From Eonycteris spelaea (lineage: Eukaryota > Chordata > Mammalia > Chiroptera > Pteropodidae), in NCBI GenBank assembly GCA_003508835.1, contig PUFA01000223.1, positions 62,001 through 126,000 of the forward strand: a DNA stretch of 64,000 bases, given 5' to 3'. How positions within the stretch are numbered: position 1 is the stretch's first letter; each line of letters starts with the position of its first letter. Both the position numbers and the translations under genes were made by a program. Under the pieces are notes generated by a model. That model ran no database searches and was not told the origin of the DNA. It was given only the letters and a program-made list of their open reading frames with translations. Below, piece by piece: positions 57,482 to 64,000 of this stretch.

Positions 57482-58049
57482 ACCCCCCCGTGTGGGGGAC
57501 GCAGCACGGGCACCCAGGCAGGCTCCTGCATTTCAAAATTGATAGGTGTTAACGGTGTCCATCCGAATCGAGGATTCACCACCAAGAAGAACCGCCCCTG
57601 CTTAATTTTGATGAGAGGATCTTTGAATCTGTCCACACAGTAGGGACACTGCCTCCCCAGCCTCCTCACACGAGGTTGTAATTACGAGAAGGATATTTTT
57701 CTCTAACCTTTCTGTACCAGTGTGTCTCGTTTCATTCTTGGAGTCAGGAAATAAAATGTCATTTAAACATGGGGACAGAGTGTGACCTCTATAAATCAGG
57801 TATCCTGTTCTGGTTTACCAGACATTTCAAAAGTATTCCTCTCCTAGAAAGTGTACGAGGATGAAACGAAACCACTTGTGTTTAATGATAAAGTGAAGGA
57901 TTTCTTTGAAAAAGCATCCGGGAAGGGTGACAGCCAGGCTGGTGTCAACCCACTGTCTGCTGCTTCATTCTTAACTTGCTTCTTTCCCTGATGGGGTGGG
58001 GTGGGAGGGCGCCTTTGAAGGTATTCTGCCTCTCCCGGATACGCCGTGC
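57482..58049. other. Unassigned stretch
   Basis: Mixed composition, partly AT-rich at 57.67-57.92 kb. No family was recognised. Confidence 0.35.
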
Positions 58050-58390
58050 AGAAAAGCTGCTCTTCAGCTGCGTTTGGCCAAGGAAAAATAATTAGAAAAC
58101 CAGTTTTACCTGCAATTACTCAGCAACGTCTGGGCTCGCCTGCCCACGGCGGCCACTCTGACAGAGTCAGCGTCCCAGACGAGGTGTTTGGATCAGCCCG
58201 CTCGCCTGCGGAGAGGCCCTTATTTGCCGGAGTAATTACATCTGTTGTCAAAGAATCTAGAAATGTCAATGCTGACAGTTATAGGAAATGAAGTTAGGCA
58301 GGTGGTGTCACTTGTCCAGGTGGCTTATGTTTATGCAGGACTTTCGCAACCTGATAATTAAGCCAAGCCACCTGAAGGCCTGGCCGGCCC
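58050..58390. promoter_or_regulatory. Candidate conserved non-coding element
   Basis: CCTGCAATTACTCAGC, GCCGGAGTAATTACATCTGTTGTCA, AATGCTGACAGTTATAGG, GGCAGGTGGTGTCACTTGTCCAGGTGGC (E-boxes) and CTGATAATTAAGCC (TAATTA homeodomain core) sit within 340 bases without transposon landmarks. The mix of homeodomain, TALE (TGACAG) and E-box motifs looks like a developmental enhancer, by texture only. Confidence 0.35.
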
Positions 58391-59929
58391 CTCCCCCGGC
58401 CCCCTACCATCCTGGCCACCTGGACCGCCCTTCCCGGCCCAGCCTTCACCTGTCTAAATTCACGACCTGGTTTCGATCGCGTGTGGCCACCCCTTTTTGA
58501 AACGCCCTGGTTTATTTTCTGTAATTCATTCTTTTGACTTTGCTTCCCACTTCACGGATATTGAAAAGAATTTGTGTCAGTGGTTATTTATTTAAAAGGC
58601 CCTTCTTTAGACAGAGATCGCATCGATGCTCCCATATTTCTGTTTTATTTATTAACTAATTGATTGGCCTAAAACTTATTGGGGTGCGATTTAAGCGAAG
58701 GCTCGACCTCGACTTATTTCCTTCCTCTCCCGTGGTTTCTGGTCCCCGGCTCGCCAGCTTCTGCCGGGCTGGGGCACCTCTCCCCCGTATCGAGTGCTCA
58801 TTCCCGGGGAAGTCCGTTTTGGATTTCTTCAGTGCCATCACCCATCTCTCTGAATCAGTGCTTCGAGAGTGTGACGGCTTTGGCTCCGACTAGCTCTCTC
58901 TGTATGGTGTTGACTGCGACTCCTTTCCAGAGCTTGAAAAATAATTGCTGATTTATGTGCTCCAGCCCCCCGGCTTAGCTAATCTGGCAGCTCAGTGAGT
59001 TTGTGCCACGGGCGTCCCCGGGCCTTGGCGAGGAGTACGGGCCAGGCTGCTTTTGTTTCTACCCGGACCCTCCCTCCCAGGGTCCCTGACTTCTCCTCCC
59101 TGCCCCCAGCGGCTTCCCCTCCGCCCCTCGCCCCAGGTGGGCTGCGGTGTCCTGCCTCCCGCTTCTCGTTTTCTTCGGCACACCCGGCGCCCTGTGCTGT
59201 GGCTTTCGCAGACACCCCGACGTCTGCACCTGATGTCCTGCCCTGTGGGTCCGTCAAGTCGGTGTTATATGTATTACGTACTGCAGTCTCACAGTTAAGA
59301 AACCTAGAGAAAAGAACGTTATTAAGAAAATCGTAAGGAGGACACCCACGTACAGGACTGTGGTCTCTGTTGGTATCGTAAGTTGACATGGCCCGTTGTA
59401 GCCTACATGACTCATCATCGAGTTTTTCCAAGTTACCTATTGAAGAAAGGCACGAAGTGGACTCATGCCGTCTGGACCGTGCCGTTCGAAGGGTCCGCTG
59501 TGTGGCAGTTTCCCGAGTTGTAAGTTATTCTGGCAAACTGCCGAACATGAGGTCGGTTGTGGGGACCCCCAAATGCGTAGCCAAGTTGGACGGAAGTCCA
59601 GATCCCTCACATCCCATCTGTGGCTGGCGTCTGCAGTGAGGGCAGTCATGCGGGGAACTTGCCTTTTAACTTGTGGGAGCCGATGCCAGCTCTGGGTAGT
59701 CAGCGTCAGGATCGAATTCAATTGTGGGAGTCACTGTCGGTATCCCAGAAATAATTTCAGAACTGAAGACGTTACAGTCCCCCAGAATGCTAATAAAAAT
59801 GTCACCTCACGATTTGTAGTTTAGATAATCTGGCCCCAAAAATCCTCATTTTAAGGAGTACCCAAGTGACAGTTATACATAGGAAAATTTGAGAGCCACC
59901 AACATATGCGTTAAAGCACGTTTATAAAA
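58391..59929. other. Unassigned stretch
   Basis: 58.50-58.70 kb is AT-rich with TTTATTAACTAATTGATTGG and may extend the neighbouring candidate element. The rest shows nothing recognised. Confidence 0.35.
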
Positions 59930-60700
59930 TATGAGTGGAAAGAAATGAAAGGTAAGTCGCTCCTAACCCCATCGCAAGACTCATCTCTGTACGTCTCTCC
60001 GATTTCCACAGAAATCCCTTTTATTATGGATTCGATCATTCTGTGTATGTTCTGCTTTTCCATTCAACATTCTACCGGACATATTTTCCGTGTTAGGGTG
60101 TACTCTTCCAAAATGTAAGTAATCACTGTGACAAAAGAGTGTGTTTCCTTAACCGCTGTGTCTCTTTGGGGGACATTTGTAATATTGTCAGTTTGTCACT
60201 GTTATGAATTATATTGCGATGAAAAGCTTTCTCTCTGAAGCCTCTCTGGTATTTGTTTTCATTACCTGCGGATTCCCAGAAGTTGGGTTCTTTGGCCTGT
60301 CCCCACAGCTGGTTTTGAGCTCTGGAGCAGCACCATCCCCTTGAAAACTAAGGGATGGCTAGCCCCTCTCTCCTCCGGCAAGGTTGTTTATTTTCGTAAG
60401 CTTAGTGAACTTGATGGGTCAAATGGTCCGTAATTATTTTAATTGTATTTATTCCATCCTAATGCTGGGGGAAATTTCTCCAAGTCTTTGTTTACTGATT
60501 GTATTTCCTCTTGTGCCTCCTTGGTTCACGACCCCCGCCCCGTGTTCTCCACTGGAGTTTTGCTGTGAAATTAACCCTCTGTTTGCGTGTTTACTACGGT
60601 TACATTTTCTTTTCCACTTACTCCGAAATCCTAGTTTTTAATATATTTGCATTTTAAATTTTCTCTGGCAAAAATCTGACAACTTTTTTCTTTGTCGTTT
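59930..60700 (-). mobile_element. L1M fragment, antisense
   Basis: The plus strand reads AACATTCTACCGGACATATTTTCCGTG, TAACCGCTGTGTCTCTTTGGGGGACATTTGTAATATTGTCAG, TTCCCAGAAGTTGGGTTCTTTGG and then AACTTGATGGGTCAAATGGTCCGTAATTATTTTAATTGTATTTATTC. These are consecutive antisense L1M landmarks. The element is diverged and inactive. Confidence 0.7.
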
Positions 60701-62894
60701 TTTTTTTTAATTACTTCAAAATTGAAAAAGCTCATTGTTTGCAAGAGGTTTTACGATCGATGTCTGTTTTCTTGCAGTGTGGCTGCTTTTTAAACATCGG
60801 ATGATAAAATATGTCCTTCCTGAGTCCGTCTAGGATGGATTTGGGAGTACAGTATGAAGTAGTCTAATAAATTATTTTTCCAATGTGCTTATTCCAAAAT
60901 TTTCTATTGAAGGATCTTTCACTTCCTCTGCCATGTCCTGGGAAGGTCGTTTTGGTGGTGCTGGTCACTTTGCAGGACAACCGTCTGTGGACAGCGTGAC
61001 CCAAGAATAAGACTCGGCCGTGGTCAGCTCTGAGACCCCAGAGCGAGGCCCGGCGCACGGCCTTCTGGGAACGCTTTTGAGCGAGAATCAAAACATATGT
61101 TCATGTCGGGGGAGACGAGCCTGGGCTGGTTCCTTCAAAGACACTGATTCTGGACCCCAGCCACCTCTCTCTCAGGACTCATGCCTTCTCATAAATAATC
61201 GTGTTTATTCACTTACTTGCATTTTGCAGCATGAGATTTTTTCCCCCCAGACGGATCGCGGTCCATCGGCGTGACTTGTTTTAAAGCTGTTATTTTTATA
61301 TCACTTATGTAAATGGCTAAATATTTTTAGAAGCCCTCTTTTGCCACAAATGGAAGAAATCAGTGAGGACTCGGGAGACTGCTTGAGCTTTCGTCTCCTC
61401 GAGTGCTGTTTGTTGGTGAGAAAACATACTTTCGAAAGTGCTGAGGTCCCAGCTGGACCCCGAGCCCGCTAGCGAGACTGGAGGGGGCACCCCCCTTTCC
61501 GGCTTCGGTGCGCCTTATGTCACACCCTGCCGTGTCCCCCGACCTGCCGGAGACCAGGCCTCTCACCCTGACTCACGCTCCCCTTTGACTCAGGAGATGC
61601 CCAGGCTTTTAGGGACAGAGCGACCCTGCGTCTGTCCCAAGGCCTGGCCAGCTGTTCATGGCGAGCCCCTGAGGGCCGGCAACCCCAGGAGACTGCAGGG
61701 CCTGGCCCTTCTCTGCCCACTCGCGGGACACTGCCAGGCACCTCGCCTGCTCCCTGTCCCCCCTCAGTGGCAGCTGATGGCTCCTGGCCCCTGGCCAAGG
61801 CAGGGCCTGGGCAGAGGCGAGGGAGAGGCCTCGGCCCTCGCTCTCGGGGTCTTTGGAGTGCACGGTCTGGTACAAACGTGCCAAGTTTAATTAGTCCTTC
61901 CTCTGGGGGCCTCCTCATCTCCACATGCGTCACCCAAGTCCTCCGTCAACTGCCCGTCAACTCAGTATGACACCATAACGTGGTGAGTTTTCCAAGTCTG
62001 AGAGTTGAGAACCCCCCGCCCCCCAGGGCACTGAATCAGGGCCTTAAACGCAGAAGTGAGTGCGTTTTGAAAAAACGTCTTCTGTGTTTAGTGTTTGGAT
62101 AATGAAATACATTGCAAATCATTTTGGGAACACGGATTACGGGAGCCGAGCTTCAGGGAGGCACCCAATGAATGGGACTGGAAGGCCACCTGCACAGGTG
62201 TGTGGAGAACCGTGGGGCCCCCCGGCATTCTGAGCACCTGAACCCAGAGACGAATGTCATGGCCTTGCCCTAATGGGGTACCATCCAGCCCGGGGCGGGG
62301 GGCGTGGTCAGCTGCAGGCACACGACTCCGTGACCCATGCTGGACCCTCAGAGGTGCTGGCGTGGGCAGGTCCGGGGGCTTCCTGGTGGAGGGGCCACCC
62401 AAGCGGCCCCGAAGGACGGGGGGTGTCAGCAGGGGGAAGGAGGTTGGTGAATGGGGTTCTTCGGGGGTTCTGAAGACCCCAGTGAAGGAGAGCCGTGCCA
62501 GGGGCAGGGAAGGGGCACCTGCCCCTTGTTCAGAGAGGAGGTGGCCACGGAGAGACCGGCTTGGGCCAGCTCTGCCGAGGAGGCTCCAGTGACTGTGGCT
62601 TCTGTTGGTATTGTTTCTGCTTTTGTTTTGGTCATTTCTGCCGATGGACAGGTGCAGGATCGGGAAGGCTGGGCCCCAGGGCAGAAGCCTCGAAACAACC
62701 TTCACTCTCTTGACTGTGAACTTGAATTCCTTCTCTTCTGTTGGGAATACGGATGAAGTCAGGAGACCGGGGAGATACATTCTGAGCAACATGTCGTGGA
62801 ATTGCAGAGTCTGACAAAGGGGGCGGAAGCTACTGAAGAAATGGACGCCAGGGTTTCTCGCGCCTTCGGGCACGGCCTGGACTGCCGTTGGACG
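60701..62894. other. Unassigned stretch
   Basis: AT-rich to about 60.9 kb, possibly a remnant of the same L1, then GC-rich. No exon was recognised. The minus-strand frame at 62088-62873 is 261 codons long but shows no domain. Confidence 0.35.
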
Positions 62895-63010
62895 GTCCCC
62901 AGGGTGTCATCTCCATGGACGGGCTGTGCCTCAGCGGGCAACTTACTCCCTGCTCTGGGCCTCCATATTTTGTCTGTGAAATGGAAGTGAACGGCCGGAT
63001 GATGAGCACA
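62895..63010 (-). mobile_element. MIR SINE fragment, antisense
   Basis: TGTGCCTCAGCGGGCAACTTACTCCCTGCTCTGGGCCTCCATATTTTGTCTGTGAAATGGAAGTGAAC follows the reverse-complement MIR core ('GGGCAAGTCACTTAACCTCTCTGGGCCTCAGTTTCCTCATCTGTAAAATGGGGAT'). Confidence 0.8.
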
Positions 63011-64000
63011 GAGCAGGAGGCCACCGGGGGTCCAGCCGCTGCTGAAGCCCACACTGGCCGGCGTCGTGAACCCACGGCCTTGGGGCTGGGCAGACGCCCC
63101 CTTCCTCCAGGCAAACCCCAAACCCAAGGGCTCACACACAGCTTTCCCCTGCTGGCGCCCCGAACAAGGGCAGGCACTCCCCACCGACGCCAAAGTCGGG
63201 GTCAGGGCTAATCCGGCTGCCCGTTCTCATCTAAAAGGAATTTGACCAAGGACGGTTTAGCGAGCAGTAAGCCTCCCGCGGCGGCCCGGGACGCAGAAAG
63301 TTCACCGACTCGGCTGCTGTTACGACCCGCTGGGCACCGTGGGAAAGCCCGGCTCAGGCACGCGTTTCCAGCCCGACCCTCCTCCAGACGCTCATGGCGC
63401 CCTTTCTGACGCTCTGGAGGGGGAATTTCAACCCACAGAAACCCTGCTGACTTTTCAGAGCAGTCCTCCGGACACCAACCTTATCTAACCCCCAAACAAA
63501 CAAACAAACAAACAAACCCATCATCGCTCCATAGAAAAGCCCTGGAAACCGATGAGAGGTTTCGAGCTCAGGGGAAGTCAGAATTTTCGGAGACGCCAGC
63601 ATCAGGAGATGAACCTGCGGCCGGGGTTCCCTTGGAGGTGAAGAGCCTGGCGCAGGGCGAGCCTCAGACGCGCCGTGGCGATCCCCAGCGGAGTAGAGCC
63701 AGGCCGGGCACACCTCTGCTCGTCCCCCGAGTGTGGCTCAGTCACCCGGGGGCTTCGGCGCAGGGACCTTTCTCCCTCCTCCTGCTGGCGGACCAGCATC
63801 TCTGGCGAAGCGTGGGGTGTCCGGCTTTGGCCGTGCGCGTAGGTAGTTACCATGAGACGAACGACGTGCTTTATGTTTGATTTTACCAGAAGTTTATTAG
63901 GTAGTTTTGAAAACCTTTCCTCTTTCCATTCGATTCAAACAAGGTGACAGAAATGGGAGGGGTCTACCCGTGAGCTGGCTGGCGAGAGGCTTGGGCATCT
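63011..64000. other. GC-rich unassigned stretch
   Basis: Apart from the (CAAA)n tract nothing was recognised. The window ends in ordinary sequence, so any feature crossing the edge cannot be judged. Confidence 0.35.
63493..63517 (+). repeat. (CAAA)n microsatellite
   Basis: Six CAAA units. Confidence 0.95.

Noticed and set aside
62088..62873. 261-codon minus-strand open frame
   Set aside because: No recognisable domain, signal or splice context. Part overlaps intergenic-looking sequence with a MIR immediately beyond it.

Overview
This is vertebrate nuclear DNA, almost certainly from a placental mammal. The evidence is a dense layer of mammal-specific fossil repeats: LINE-1 (L1) fragments, MIR SINEs, ERVL-MaLR long terminal repeats and one CR1/L3-type LINE relic. 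There are no bacterial-style operons, RNA genes or CRISPR arrays. I saw no Alu, B1/B2, can-SINE, PRE-1, ERE or Bov-tA copy. In 64 kb of GC-rich DNA that argues against primate, rodent, carnivore, pig, horse and ruminant, but I cannot name the species.

I find no protein-coding gene I can support. Long open frames are common on both strands because the DNA is GC-rich and poor in stop codons, and because long TG/CA tracts stay open in every frame. None shows a recognisable cellular domain, and none has a convincing splice-bounded conserved frame. The only protein-like signals are dead retrotransposon reverse-transcriptase remnants: CR1/L3 near 13.8 kb on the minus strand and L1 ORF2-like near 17.3-18.0 kb on the plus strand. 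The window is best read as intergenic or intronic DNA.

Layout: 0.5-1.1 kb is an L1 3' end. 6.4-7.0 kb is a CpG island with a perfect NRF1 palindrome. 11-14 kb holds a MIR and the CR1/L3 relic. 15.1-18.7 kb is an AT-rich compound block of L1 pieces in both orientations. 21.8-22.7 kb and 29.9-30.8 kb are two antisense L1 fragments covering the same part of the element. 24.2-24.5 kb is a compact promoter-like GC-rich segment with ETS and Sp1 motifs. 26.4-27.5 kb is an antisense L1 with MER5-like and MIR sequence inside it. 33.3-35.8 kb and 39.3-39.8 kb hold MaLR LTRs and other old repeats. From 36 to 58 kb, CpG-rich stretches alternate with short AT-rich blocks dense in homeodomain-type motifs, which look like conserved non-coding elements. 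51.6-52.8 kb holds MaLR LTRs in opposite orientations. 59.9-60.7 kb is another antisense L1.

The main biology visible is (a) a strong and uneven push from AT to GC in old repeats, as GC-biased gene conversion in a high-recombination (perhaps subtelomeric) region would produce, and (b) a possible regulatory landscape of unmethylated islands and enhancer-like blocks without a visible target gene. All repeat family names and conservation remarks rest on recall of consensus sequences and reading by eye; no alignment was run.
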